Assembly (NCBI GenBank): GCA_018343915.1
Contig: JABRWF010000006.1
Location: 930,001-994,000, forward strand
Source of the DNA: Agroathelia rolfsii
Taxonomy: Eukaryota; Basidiomycota; Agaricomycetes; Amylocorticiales; Amylocorticiaceae
Length of the DNA: 64,000 nucleotides
Direction of reading: 5' to 3'
The notes below the pieces were generated by a model. That model was not told the DNA's origin and did not search any database. It worked only from the letters and a program-made list of their open reading frames with translations. Positions within the stretch are counted from its first letter, which is position 1; each line of letters opens with the position of its first letter. The position numbers were made by a program, and so were the translations under genes. This document shows positions 12,206 to 25,155 of this stretch, piece by piece.

Positions 12206-15200
12206 CTACGAAGATGAAATTTTTATTCCTGCTGTGAGAGCGCGCAAATCTGCGCAAATTCCCGCAACTTCGTTCTGGTAGATCTGAGTACCGCCAACCG
12301 CAAAGGCAAATATTTCCACTGTACAAATATCGATAATTTAATGAGTATCATACCTATTTAATGCAAGGTGAGAGTGAGACGAACCTGGCTGCACTAGACT
12401 TGGAGAGACATCTGCATATTTCGCGCTGGTAGGCAGGCAAATAAGCAGGATACCCTTGAGGCAAATATCATTAGACACAATCACCGCGATTTTCAAGATG
12501 GAAAACATACTCTATGCTTATCCGAGCACATGCTCTGCGCATCTTTCTTCACTGAAGGCCTTGCGTTTGACACAATAACCACCAGGGATAGCTTAGGTGC
12601 GTGTTTGGAATGGTTTTCAATCAACGATCGGACTGTTTGAGGCACATTTATTAGTCAATATTTCATGACATAGAGGCCTCCTAGAACACATACCGTATGG
12701 CCAGCTCTGTATTAATTTATTCTCGGATATAGCAACTGCCATCAGGTTTCTAATCTAAGAAAAATGCATAAACGCCAGTCCAGTGTATCCATATGAGTAA
12801 TAAACATGGGAGCTTGCTTACCCTGTCAGTGATCGGCAATTTAAGTGTCGAATTCCTTGGTGGAGAACTAACTTGAGGTGTGGTAGGACGGTCGCTCATA
12901 TGCGATGTAACGGATAAAGCGTCTTGCGATAGGGGTGGAGGGGGTTGTGGATCGGAAACTGGATTCGATTTGCAGACCGAGCAACCAATGTAACTTATTA
13001 GAACGATGCCTTGTCCAGGTGCTTCTTCTTGTATAAAACCGTTTTTGCTCAATTCGTCTCTAATTTTATGGCTGAGAGTTCCCAGAGTAGACTGCGCTGA
13101 GATCGATTTTTGCAAATTTTCATTGAATTCTGCGAGCGTTATTGTATCTTGTCCAGCTGTATGCCGTTCAATCAAGAACGTAAGTACGTGTCGAGCGAGT
13201 GGTGTGAGGTTTGATGGCATAGTGTCGTCATGCCACCGCGGCACAATGTTGGTATTACTTGATTGGGATTGGGGTAGAGTGATCGCACCGACTGAGCTTG
13301 AGGGTGTTTTTATGCTCTCATCAAATGATTGCGTATTGGTAATGCCACGGGCAGACTCAGAGCAGCCAATGTAACAGAGCATAATTGAATCATCAGCAGC
13401 GGTTTCCTCACGCACGAGATTACGCGACATGAGATCCCTCCTGGCAATACGTATGCGCGATGGGGGTATCACCTCTGCTGGATCAAATTTTTCCTGCAGA
13501 TGACTTCGGACTTCCTGAAGTGCTATCGAATTTACGTCTGCAGCGTGCCGGTCCAGTAGGTATTGCAAAATGTGTCCGCTTATATCATCCATATCTGGGG
13601 GTATTATGCTATTATGTTGCTCGCGAGTACGACCTTCCGCACAAACATCAACACGTGATGCCAGCGAGAGAGCTGTCTCTGACGTTTGTTGACCTTTTTC
13701 CGTCTTGACTTCCATGGATCCACAAATTCGGCAACCAACATAATGAAGCGATATGGAATCAACATCGAGCGCTAAGTAATTATCGTCCTGTCTTTCATCG
13801 TGAACAAGGCCATAGTCCATGAGCTCGTGCCAAGAGCTGTATAGGTCCGAAAATGTGCCAGGTTTGCTTCGGCTTTTGAGTCGTGCTTGAACATCTGCTA
13901 GACTTGTCCTGTTTGTGCCTGCGATATGTCGTTCAATAAGGTACTCGAGCATGCTTTCAGCGCTCCTCGATATCCTCAACGACATGGAGCAATAACAATG
14001 TTCACCGTACGAATATTGATTGCTATCAGAGGAAAGGATGTTCCCCTCATTCTTCCGTTGCTCTTGGGTCTGCGTCACATGGCCCGTAGCTATAAAGGTT
14101 TCCGGAAGAGAGGATTTATACTCATCAAACGTATTAATCGTATTAAAACTTTCCTCTTCATCGAAGAGCAGTGCGTTACAAGGCGAAGCTTCTTGTGGAA
14201 CATAGACAATGGATCTTCTGCTGTCAACGAATTTCATGGAAATAGAAAAACCGCAAGAGACTGCGTCCCGCATGACTTTAATGAAAAGGGTTTCGTCGAA
14301 GATGAGCCCTTGCATAGCAAAATGCTGTTGGACTTCCTTCGCTGTAGTTGTATTGTGACCTTGAGCTGCCCTCTGCGCAAGAAAACGAACAAAGGGAATC
14401 GTCTGGCTTGGAAAAGACGGAGGAGGGACCTTGGGCTTAGAAGCAACGGCTCCGGGCTTGAAAGTTTCTGATGACGGCTTATTAGCATCCTTTGTTGCCC
14501 TAGATGACTCCGAGACATGTACACGGTCAGCGTCACCCTTCCAAGGAATTTGTGAAGCAGGGGGCAATGGTGAATGTGATGAGCGAGGAGAAGGCGGGCT
14601 AGAGACAATGGAAAGTTTGTTGCTATGTCCGGAATCCGTTGTAGCTATCATAGAAACTACGTCTTCCAGGTGTTGAACAGCTAATACAGACTGACCGCCG
14701 TCATGAGTGATACGTTGACGAGAATGAACGATCAGATATCCTTGACCGAGGGGTAGAATATCTGGCTTGGAGCTCGACCGCGAGGGACCGTAATATACCG
14801 CTGCAGTCTCGGATTGGTCACGTATGCGCGCGCAGAGGGCGCTAGGAGAGAAAAGGATAGCCTGGCCAGTTCGCAGTGATATAATCTGTGGAATATAGTG
14901 TGAGAACATGATATAAAGTATGAGGTACATCATCAAGTCTACCTTTGACAAAAGTTCATCCATCGAAGAATCAGCGGCTGACATGTGCTTCGATAGATGC
15001 TGAAGCCATTTTGGAGAGGAAAACCTGTGCGCGATAATGAAGGAGCATAGCTCCAGAAACTTGGCGGGTACGACCGTCGGTTCTTGAGTCGAAATAATGA
15101 CTCTAGTCCCGAGATGGCGCTGCTGACGAATAACTGATAATAAGGATTCCGTAAGACGCGAGCCACCGCCATTTTCCGATAGGTACTGCTCGTGATAATA

Positions 15201-16627
15201 TCAGGGATGATACACATAGAAATTCTATTTATGGTAAGGCAAACCTTGTGTGCTTCATCAAGAACTAGAGATTGCCATATGAGATCAAGTATTGATAGGC
15301 CACTGATGGAAAGACGTACCAACGATCTTCCCGGATGCACCAGTGTTCGTCTCAATAAAGAGGCCGAGTATGATATCAAAGAAGCCACACGCAGAAGCGG
15401 AGTCCATATACGGTGATGAAAGACTGGATATTATTGAATTGCAACTTCGAGTAATTACAAGTAAATATACGTACTCAATAATAATTAAATGTCCCTTCTT
15501 GAAATAATTAGAGATCCGATTCTGAGAATTACCGCCTGCTAGGCAGGAATCCAATAGTGCCAAACGTATGTTTAGCATCGCCTTCTGACTTGGATTGAAC
15601 TTCTGCTCAGAAAGCTTGCTGCGGAAATTGTCGTAGTCAAATGTATCTTCCGAGTCCATAGATCGTAGAATGGCCATAATGGCCTCCATATACAGCGGCA
15701 TTTCTGATGGATTTATAAGGATTTGTTCGCTAATCTAACGAGGATTCTGATGATGCTTACGAGTTCCATCGTCTACTTTCATCATAGCCAGAAGACGTTC
15801 GCCGCTGATGTCCTCTGCTGCAAAATGCAGTGGACGAACTTTCACGTGTGGTAGGTCTTGATAAACACGAGTCATCGAACGTAGAGATGATGGTCTACAA
15901 AGAGATCAGGCGACCTTACAATGCACGTATTGAAGAGGCTTACAATACTAGCACTGTTACTTCTGGAGCTTGAGCACTAGCCCCTCTTGAAGCATGAAGT
16001 GAGGACAGATATGCAGCTTCGCATGGTTGAGCGCTTGCACTACCTGCTGCTGAATCAAAGTGAAACCTAGACCATGCTATTTAATAAGCTCTTGCCTCAA
16101 GAAGCGTTTTCCTGGCAAACTTACAAGATTCCGCTGAGTGGCTCGGGAAGTGTGCCGAGACGCGGGTCCGTTATCAGACAGCTCTCGAGTAACACAGATG
16201 TAGAATGACTCTTTCCAGATCCCTGGTCCAGTTCTCAAATATCAGGCTACAGCAAAACAGTAAGACGGCTCATCCTCAAGCTTACCTGAACACCGCAAAC
16301 GACCGCACTGAACGGCGCATTCGTGTTCACATACAGACATGGATTGATCGGATTAGCCTGAGAGGCCTCTCCCGATACACCCAATTTCTGGCTCAGCAAG
16401 CGTCCATAGACAGCCTTTTGAGGGAAATTGGCCGACCCCAGGACATCAAAGACGTCCTCTGTGAAGATGGGCGCCGTCTTGATGCTATGGTCGCCCACGT
16501 GTTGATCGTCGTTATTGCCATCGCTTTTCTCTCCCGGAAAGACACTGTCATCGATAAGCTCGTAGTCCGGAATATGTCGTCTGCGTCCGCGGTTGGTTGA
16601 ATCAGATGAGGATGGTAAAAGGGACAT
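12206..16627 (-). CDS. HerA/FtsK-like P-loop ATPase with winged-helix-like repeats, copy 3
   Basis: Exons: 16627-16286, 16222-16125, 16066-15944, 15894-15761, 15703-15475, 15423-15320, 15264-15245, 15185-14943, 14885-12822, 12754-12694, 12632-12511, 12454-12385, 12318-12206. Product about 1,240 aa with Walker A at about 115-119 and LDEAHK at about 345-350. The N-terminal ATPase exons are the most conserved part across the three copies. The exon 9 linkers and the extreme C-terminus diverge most. This copy ends with a different tail (…AGIKISSS) from copies 1 and 2. No disabling change was seen. The long open frame covering exon 9 runs through the intron before it, so its apparent start in the intron is not a real start. 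Confidence 0.8.
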
Positions 16628-17753
16628 GTTCTAGCAGTAGCAGACGGTTTACTGCCCTTGAGCGGTCTGGGAGGAGAAGAGGGGTAGATTTTGTGATTGG
16701 ATCAATTGTTGCGTAACAGGAGTCAACGGGCGCTTATTTCATGGCGGTGCGGCTGGGATAATCCGGCCAAAGTCCTGGGCACCGATCATCATAGCAGGAT
16801 CCTCCATTCTAGGTATGATTATTGCTTGAAACAGGAGCTAGGAAAGCACTAGCACGATACCAGTAGAAAGTATGATGGGTGTTCTGAACAAAGACCATCT
16901 TCGAAAAAATTGCGGAAACTCGAACACATGGATAAACTTCAGGATATCTTATTCGTGTATATTATGCCTATCCTTCCAGCTGATAATCAACTTGAAGCTT
17001 AAGCTAATCAAGCTGCGAGTGATTTTGGACAAATGAGCACAACACATGCTGGACCTCCAATAGAAGCCGTAATCATACAAGAAATGATTCTAGCATCCAA
17101 TTAGAATGCATCGTCGCTACTCAGATAGCCTCCATCTCCACAGACAAGCAACAGAGTATCTTGACGTCTGATGATAAATTCCAGTAAATATTCCTTGAGG
17201 AAATGTGCTACGTACCAGAGTACAATAACAATAGTAGTAGTAATAAGAGGCGGGCTCGAAGCATCACGTATAAATGTACTCAATGACGAGTGTACAACTG
17301 GAATATCATTATCATTGCAATGTTGAGCCGAGAACAAATTTCTGAAGACATGATGAAAAGGGAAAACATGCTAACAATCCGAGAGGATGATGATATATGA
17401 CTCAGACCCGAGAGATAGGGAACGAAGAGAATGGTAATAAAGATACATACAGACATCAGGAGAGTATGGACGGAAATCGTGGGCGAAGGGTACGTGGTAC
17501 TACACTAGGGGAGGAATCTTACATCAGAGAAAAAGCGAGAGGGGAAGTGGTAATATAGAAAAGGAATAAAGATGAGGGGAGGGGGCGAAAACATCGTATC
17601 CAGGCATTACAACAACAAACAGATGACAAACCCAAAAGAAGCGAAAATACAAAAGGGTCGCATAGAGCCGTCAGGGGGTAGAAGGTATTATTCCAAAGAA
17701 AAACGAGGGAAAGGCCAGTCATGAAGTCATTGAAATCGATCGACACAAATGTC
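16628..17753. other. Intergenic, upstream of ATPase copy 3
   Basis: The first ~480 bases repeat the upstream region of copy 2. The rest (to 17753) is purine-rich on the plus strand, probably 3' untranslated sequence of the next minus-strand gene. No gene seen. Confidence 0.5.
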
Positions 17754-19566
17754 TCATGAAACTTCAAGAATGCTAATCTCGAGTATTCGCAATTGCGCCG
17801 CATCCTTACTGTGCTCTGTCCAGCCAACGACTTCGCGCCAGTTCATCGAATTCGCTTCCTTTTCACCAGAAGCGGAAAAGTCGCCAATTTCATCCTCGCT
17901 GATGCCACGATAAATGAGGAAAAGACGCGTAAACGTGCACGAGGCCGCGTTGAGTGAGATGTCGATGGCTTGTGCAATCCGTGCTGGTGATAGGAATCGG
18001 TATGCGATGTTTTTATGGGTCGAGAAAGCGGCAAGATTGTTGCTAATTCCGTTATATGGTGTCAGTCTTGATAGCTGTAGAAAGTAATCCGCCAGCTTAC
18101 TTGATGAACTGCGTGCGAGCGTATACAGATAGGCCTAGTTGATCGAGAACCATAGACAGATGGGGTACAAAGTCGATGAAAGACATAGCAAACGAGTTTC
18201 TTGGCGCAACGAATTGGTCTGCTTCAATCATGTTAGGGTTTGGTCTGCAAAGATTATATAAGCCGTTTGACAATGCAAAAATAAAATCGATGGGCTTACA
18301 TGGCCTCATAATACAGCGATGTCACCACCAACTGGGGATCAAACATCTCCAGCGCACCACCCGGATTCACACGGAGCTCATACCTAACCCTATGGGGAGT
18401 CACCTCCACTGGCACGGGCCACATCACGCCTTTATCCCAATACTCGCTAAACGTGAGATGCACATCCAGATGCTGTGTCATGGGACTGAGGATGCTGAGA
18501 TGACATCTCGCGGCGGGCGGCTTTGACACGATCGCGAGCTTGTTTAGCACACGCGAATCCATGAGCATGCCCGGCGTAAGGTCCTCAACATTCGTAAGCC
18601 GTGTGCCGGTGAAGTCCACCTCATGCTTGCTACCTTCGTGGATAATCTCGAGCTTTCCCCAGAAGACACCATCGACCGTTGTTCCATCTTCCATGCGGGC
18701 GAGGTCCACTTGATCGTCAGATGAGAGGGTGGTGTCGAGTGCTATGTGTTGTCCTGGGACGAGCTCCAGGTTGAAGACAGCGGGCATCTCAAGAATAGGA
18801 GTGGGCCTGGGGTGATAGTGAACATGTGTTGGGTAGAGAGGAGCAAAAATTGATATTGCTTACGGCCGTCTGGAAGGGAAATCATTGGAAATGCAGCTAT
18901 GTTAACCACCGTGTATCATTTTAGACTTGAATTAACACTTACGGTGGTTCCTCTGGAGGCGGGGGTGAGTCACTAACAATTTCGACACGCATTCCCTGTA
19001 CGCCGCTGGCCGCAATAGTATATGAATCTTCATCGACAAGCTACCGAGAAGCATTCGTAAGTCACGGCAATATTGAGCCCAAAGTAAAACTTACGTAGAT
19101 ATAATCGCCGCCCACCAATCTCTGCGAATAGTCAATACTCGGATAGGATGCGCATAACATGAGACACTTACAGCAGCCTGAATCGACGCAAACTCGACAG
19201 GCACTCTTAGATAGAACGTTGAATCGGGGCCTGGTTTGACCCAGTCCCGGGCGACAGCGATGAGCTCCTACGTCATAGACATGAGCGTGATTGATAATAA
19301 ACGTGATTAATCCCCTACCTCGAATGTGTGCGGTAGCTAGCGGGGTCAAGGAATGTGAACAAACGATATGAGCAAATAATAATAATAACAAGCGCACAAG
19401 TTTTATCGTTTCCATCTCTTCATGGACGAGAGTGAGCAGGCGTTGCCTAGCAAGGGCGTTCTGAGGACCTCCTCTGGGCTTATCCCTTTCTCTTGATTCC
19501 TCCTTGTCCTTCTTGCCATTGTTGGACTTCAATCGTCCCCAGTTGAAGAAGTTTGCGTTCGACGGT
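17754..19566 (-). CDS. Conserved protein of unknown function (5' end unresolved)
   Basis: Phase-consistent exons: 19566-19398, 19267-19172, 19121-19095, 19040-18943, 18896-18864, 18806-18300, 18244-18101, 18042-17754, ending in ILEVS and a stop. I do not recognise the family. Visible features: a basic, charged N-terminal segment (K/E/R-rich, near KKDKEESRERDK); a region with WVKPGPDS and YLRVPVEFASIQAA; a Pro-rich stretch; then about 165 residues that look all-beta; then a segment with FVAPRNSFA...VPHLSMVLDQLGLSVYARTQFIN; and a C-terminal part with FTRLFLIYRG and NWREVVGW. No membrane segment was seen. The first exon could not be placed: the frame upstream of 19566 has no ATG before a stop, so a further 5' exon is likely in 19.6-20.0 kb. 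The small exons (27 and 33 bases) are the least certain part. Confidence 0.6.
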
Positions 19567-19599
19567 CTGTCAAGATCCAGTGTGATATGTTGCAGGTGG

Positions 19600-20880
19600 T
19601 GACGGCAGAAGAAGACGAGAAATTAATTTGCACGCGATGGGCGATTAATTGTCGGCATCAGCACTCGAGATCGTCGAAGAGAGAGAAACAAGGCAAAAAT
19701 CCTCACGCAGGAGATCCGAGCAGCATCTAGTAGGTGGGAGATGGACGAGTAGTTGGAATAGATATGGGACGGCAAGCGGCGGGCATACAACGGGAGATAT
19801 AGATTGGAAAGAAGAGCTGTGCAAAAGCAGACACGCCCTCGGCAGCAACAGAGAGAAAGGCAGGTCGCAAGGAGCGCAAGGCCAGCAGCCAATGTCCACA
19901 CGAGAAACACGAGGCAGCCCAGCCTCTTGATCTGAGCCGCGATAATCCAGCACTCTCTTCATCCTTGATTTCTATCATTTATTTCTCCATGTAAGATACA
20001 GGAATTAGAATGTATATTTGATAATTAAACATTTACCTGTATGGTATCTAATTTGTGAAGTCTCTTGCGTGTCACGATCCCATGATCGATAACGATGACG
20101 TCGTCTTGTAATCTCTGCCTATTTTGGTATTTGAATACTCGTAATCCATAACCGCAACGGGCACGCTCGAACCAAACCTTGAATTACACTTTGCTCGAGC
20201 GTTCGCGCAAACAAAACCGGATTTGGTTCACCTTATGCTCCTCCTTTTCTCGGAGCGTGTTTCCAACTTAATGATATATTGCTATATCCTCTTCTGGCTT
20301 CAGTCCTAGTCTCCGTGCCCGAACTCCGGAGTCGTACTGCCTAACTTGATTTGTCACCACAGCAGACCTGATTCCATGATACACAAACTTTCAAAGCGGA
20401 CCGAGCTCTGATTCATAGTTCTCTATTTTCATCCGAAGCAATGAACACATTCATCTCCACTGCTATCGGCGCAATGAGCTCCAACATAGGTTAGAGTATT
20501 AATGCCGAGCGCACCGTGTAAAAAAACTAAACGACCGTTTGTTACCATGATTATAGCATAGAACAGTTCCACGAAGTGATGCAATCGCAGCAAAAAAAAA
20601 AAAAAAAAACATCACAACTGTATTCATTTGAACAACAAGGTGCTAGTGTGGGAATAATGGAAGAGCTATGCCGAAATCTTGTAATGATACAAACATCGCC
20701 TGTCCGCGCACGCGGAAATGAACGTACTACGTATACATGGCAGTGATATTATGGATCTTAGGAGGGGGGGGGGATCAAAATGTGGTGTGAAGGGCCTTAA
20801 CAAGTTTGAACGGACCCGTACGAAAGTACGAAAGCCACCTGTTCCAAAAATCATCATAAAAAAGGTCACAAACGTGGGTC
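19600..20880. other. Intergenic between the unknown gene and the DUF6534 array
   Basis: May hold the missing first exon and promoter of the minus-strand gene ending at 17754. A poly(A) run lies near 20592-20610 and a G run near 20764-20773. No supported gene otherwise. Confidence 0.4.
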
Positions 20881-21303
20881 TAAGCTGGCCTTCAGACTAG
20901 TGGAGCGCACTGGCTGCTGTTTTGGCATTGAGATCACTGGTGTTTTTTTGTTTGACTGCGACTTCTAGTTTTACACCATCTAACTTTTACTCACATTCAT
21001 TCGTTAAAGATCAGTTGCAGCTCGAGTAGTAGCTATGATATACTTCCAAAGGACGATTCCAGTCACGTGGTCAGCAGTCGATCGGTCGTCCCTGGCACAC
21101 CACTTGGATATATGATACAACACCGGGAGAAAACCCTGTGCTTCTTATGTTAGTTGAACAATAGGTATTATTTATGCACCTATGTATGTCTCACTGCAAA
21201 TTGTGTACTGCTTATGCAGCTTATGTAAGATATATGCGCTTGGGAAGCCACCAGCCACTGAAACTTTAGGTTGAGTGACAACTATCTATCAGGATGCTAA
21301 CAC

Positions 21304-22748
21304 CTATACATTGTCTTCTCCATAGGACTGTTCAACTTCCATTCTATAATCATGTGTGACATGAAATTCTCTGTTCCGCAGTCTGGGTTCATCACGATTG
21401 AATCGATTATCCAATAAAGACTATTTTGGACCGACGTAAGAATATAAAGATAATTACGAGGGATCGATCGGACATACCATTGGTATAATGCCCCCTGCCA
21501 AGAAAGAGGTCTGAAACTCGGTTACAAAGGTGCCTGATCCCTCATTGAGAATATTGCGGAGGTGCTGCCGGCCAAGAAGAGTATACAAGACGGATATTGT
21601 ATATACATCAGGGAAGGTGTATTGTATTGCAAAACTAAGGACAGTATTAGAGGCTGTAAGCAAAGAGAATCCTTGCCGAAGTAGCCTACCCATATGCTTT
21701 CTTAGGGATCTTTAAAAACTAATGGATCCTCTCGAAAGTCAGAACAGGATGTCAAAAACAAAGTGAAATCAACCTACAAGGACTATGTTTAAAAACACAC
21801 AAATTGCTGTGCATGGTCCAGTCTCGATGGTTGTCCATACCAGACGAGAGATGATGGCATCAGAGCTGCGTAAAACGCTCCTTCTGCGCAGGAAATAGAC
21901 TACTAACACAGTCACAATGCCAAGATCACACAAGATCGCCTAATTGATACGATAAAATAATATCAGCAAGTGACACAAATCATAAAAAAAGCATATACCG
22001 AGATGGACGAAATGATGCCTGAGATATAGAGTTTTGGGAGGTTGCTCATCCCACCTACTGAAAAGCTAAATATAGTGATACTATTGGTCATGAGACGGTA
22101 AAAATAATCATCATCATCATCATCAAACGTAACATTCAAGAGCCAAGCAGAAACGCACGTAATACCGGAAACCAAGGCACTAAGTGCAACTTGGTATACA
22201 TGCGGATAAATGGGTAAGTCAATATTGTTGACAACTAATATAGAGGACGCACCAGTTCCTAAGAATGTACAAATGACCAACGAGCGTGTGACAGCCCAGC
22301 ACCGAAAGATGTAAAAGACGTGAGCAATGAAGGCTGTCCATGCATTGAAACTTGGCTGCATCCACATAATCCAGTCCTGGTGGTCAAACTTTTCGGAGTC
22401 GCCATAATCCAACACAAGACTACGGTATAGCGATGCGCTGTCGAATAATGGTATTTGAATACGTTTATCTGTGGTCAGGACATGGTATCTGAGCCATACT
22501 AGTAGCCAATGGACGCACAAGTTCAAAACGCTCGATAATACAGTGCATGTAATGAGACAGGTAGCAATTGTCCTATAGAAGGTAGAATCACTATTGAAGT
22601 GGTTACGAAAGTACGCAACAGCCTGGGACCATATAATCCCTAGCAGAAATTGCTGCATCATTATGCCTATTACCATGGGGCCTAGAAATATATCAACGGC
22701 AAATCTGGGAGGAGGAAGGCTGCCTGCCAGTGAGTCCTCGGCTATCAT
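21304..22748 (-). CDS. DUF6534-type multi-pass membrane protein, array copy A
   Basis: Exons 22748-22519, 22437-22253, 22189-22159, 22080-21999, 21939-21778, then one near 21653-21478 and a last one ending at 21304. The exon 5/6 junction is not fully settled. The start is ATG before IAEDSLAGSLPPP. Several hydrophobic helices are visible (MVIGIMMQQFLLGII, TCLITCTVLSSVLN, FIAHVFYIFRCW, DLGIVTVLVVYFL, VYTISVLYTLLG). The segment RSSDAIISRLVWTTIETG followed by a hydrophobic stretch and YTISVLYTLLGRQ.LR fits the DUF6534 signature of agaricomycete membrane proteins (S.dxiixrLixxtixtG). Role unknown in the family. It reads through the exon 1 donor GTGCGT without a stop, but paralogs show that this segment is intronic. 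Confidence 0.7.
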
Positions 22749-25155
22749 TGCGACTACAGAGTCTGAGACAGTTGTCTGGTAGTAAGAAGAGAGGTCGGAA
22801 TTCTTGGATTAAGGGAGAGCCTGGGCCTGAATAATTCGGCTTAATACGATTATAAGCCTAAGTAGGCTCATGCCAGTGTGTTATTACGATTCGAAAATTC
22901 CCGCCACCATCAACACCCCTGCCAGTTTCAATATCCTATACATTCAATTTCTTCTAAGGGCATGTAATTGGGAACACCAAGCAAAGGAGAATTTGTCGAT
23001 AAGGGGGTTACTACAGAAATATGCTCAAGTTCCTAAACCCAACAAGCTATCTGGATGTGTAAATTATAGCTTCTAAGCTGATGGAAGTGTAGCCTAACAG
23101 GACAATAATAGTCGAGGCGTTACTATTTAGAACGGGCGTTTCTTGGTGTAGAAATATATGTCTTATTCCACGAAATTTGAAATAAGCATGCTTTTGGACT
23201 GTTTATGCATTTATGTGGTTATACTCTTAGAGCGGATTGACTGTATCAAAAATCCAAATAGAGCAGAAGATCCGACAATCTCCCTTAGGCAAACCGGCAA
23301 ACCTCACCTTTGTTGATGTTTTCTTGGTTCGATCATGACATATTAATAGTTAGAAATAAATTCCTCAATGAGATCACCATTCAAATTTCCAAGACACTTG
23401 GGGCATGCATAATGAGAATCATGTATTATAATGTCCGGGATTGAATCCAACAAGGCTAGCAGTCTACCATGGACCCGTACTCTCCACTACAATGAGAGGT
23501 GAACTGGTGAATTTATACAATCATCAATTGTGTAACTTAGCAAAGAATTTGTGCGAAGTAATATGATGCTGTTTGTAAGGAACCCATGGTTATTAATTGC
23601 TTCTGGTCCTGGTCCCACGGAGAAATTGGCTCAAGCAAGAGCTTCTTGATTGTTACTCAGCTCTTTGATTGAGCATGATGTATGATATATGATCGGCCAG
23701 GTTCACTCTATTTTTTGATGTTGATTTCATCAATCACCAACCCCTAGTTCATTTCCCTCAATCATTGCCATCCCTTACCGGTCTCACTCTCTTACCCTTT
23801 TGTTTCATTAAACCATTCTTGGCCACTCCAATCCGGAGGTACTATCCTTCTATTTCACCTTTATATTCCCATTAACCCTCGTTCTATGGTACTAACACAG
23901 TCAAAATTGCCTAAACTCCTACTTGCTTAAAGTCCTATCCTCTCTGAAATCAGGTTTCTTTTCATTTCCCAAAATTTTTTGTGAAGTGAGGAATATTGCT
24001 GAGCCCCTGCGAAGTCACTGCCTTACAAAGTAAAAGCGCCGCTACTTCTACTGTATTGGGCTACACTTGTCTCAATCCAGCAACGGTCTCTTCTACACAT
24101 AGATATAGCTCTCCGGTCTTGGAAGCCCAACTTTATTTTATCAAAGTCTGCATAAAGTCCTATTCCCCTTTGCTTGGCACTGGCACTACCGATCATGGGA
24201 CTTTATATAAGTTTGACTGTATATGTTGCACCACCAAAAAATAGTCCATACATGAATCTCCCGGACTGTGAAGCTTGTTTATCCATTCTGAGTGAAGCTG
24301 ATTGGCATTATATCTCAACATAAATCAATGATATATTGCCCATTCCTAGATTGACAACCCTCTAATTGCCTGGTTGTATTACACATTACAGCGTTATGGA
24401 TTGACTGCCTACCACTAGGAACTCCAGTCTATTATAATGCAGGATGGTTGGATAGAGGGCCTAACATCATTGGTTTTTTTTTTCTTGAAAAAAAAAGGGT
24501 CTCAGATGTATATTTGGGCAGGGCTTGAGATTAATGAAGTGTTACTTGCTGTTTAAACATTGAAACCACTGGCATTTCCTTGTTTGATTGTCACTTAAAG
24601 CTTGATTATTAGCTGAGAAGTAGTCATGATGTAATGAGGCTTCTCACGTGTGGTTTGCTGCTATTTATTTATCTAAATTTCGTTCACTGGCACGGGATCT
24701 ATATTATCGGTTAGAATTGTGATATTGTTTGTATAGCTCTTATTGCATATAATGATTATGTCTGAAGTTGGGCTTTGTCACTGGTAAACGCAAATGATGA
24801 TTTGGCTGAATATGATTCCATGTTATTGATTCGTACTGTATGGGGTAATTAATGGTACGTATTTTAGCTTGGGTGTAATTAATTGATTTAAATAGAATGA
24901 TGGCATTATTGAGCGCGGTGCGTTAAGTGAAGATATTGATATATTATAAACAAAGATGGCTAGTGTAATAATTCACAATTGAACTTAACCAACAGCTGGT
25001 TAGTCTTGTAATAATAAAGAGTGAGATTGAATGATACAAGTGAAGAGAGAGAGAGAAATCAAAGAGTTCGGAGCTATCCTAAGGGCAAAATTGTACTAGT
25101 AGCAGGTGACAGTTTTTATGCATCAACTTCTCCCTAGGACTATTCAACTTCCGAT
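22749..25155. other. Spacer between array copies A and B with deaminase promoter remnant
   Basis: About 23700-24330 is recognisably related to the deaminase-side sequence of later units (pyrimidine-rich tract, then GTTGCACCACCAAAAAATA and a weak ATGTCACC-like region), but no deaminase codons survive. About 24480-24640 matches 20.9 kb and 30.6 kb, marking the unit junction. No gene is supported. Confidence 0.5.
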
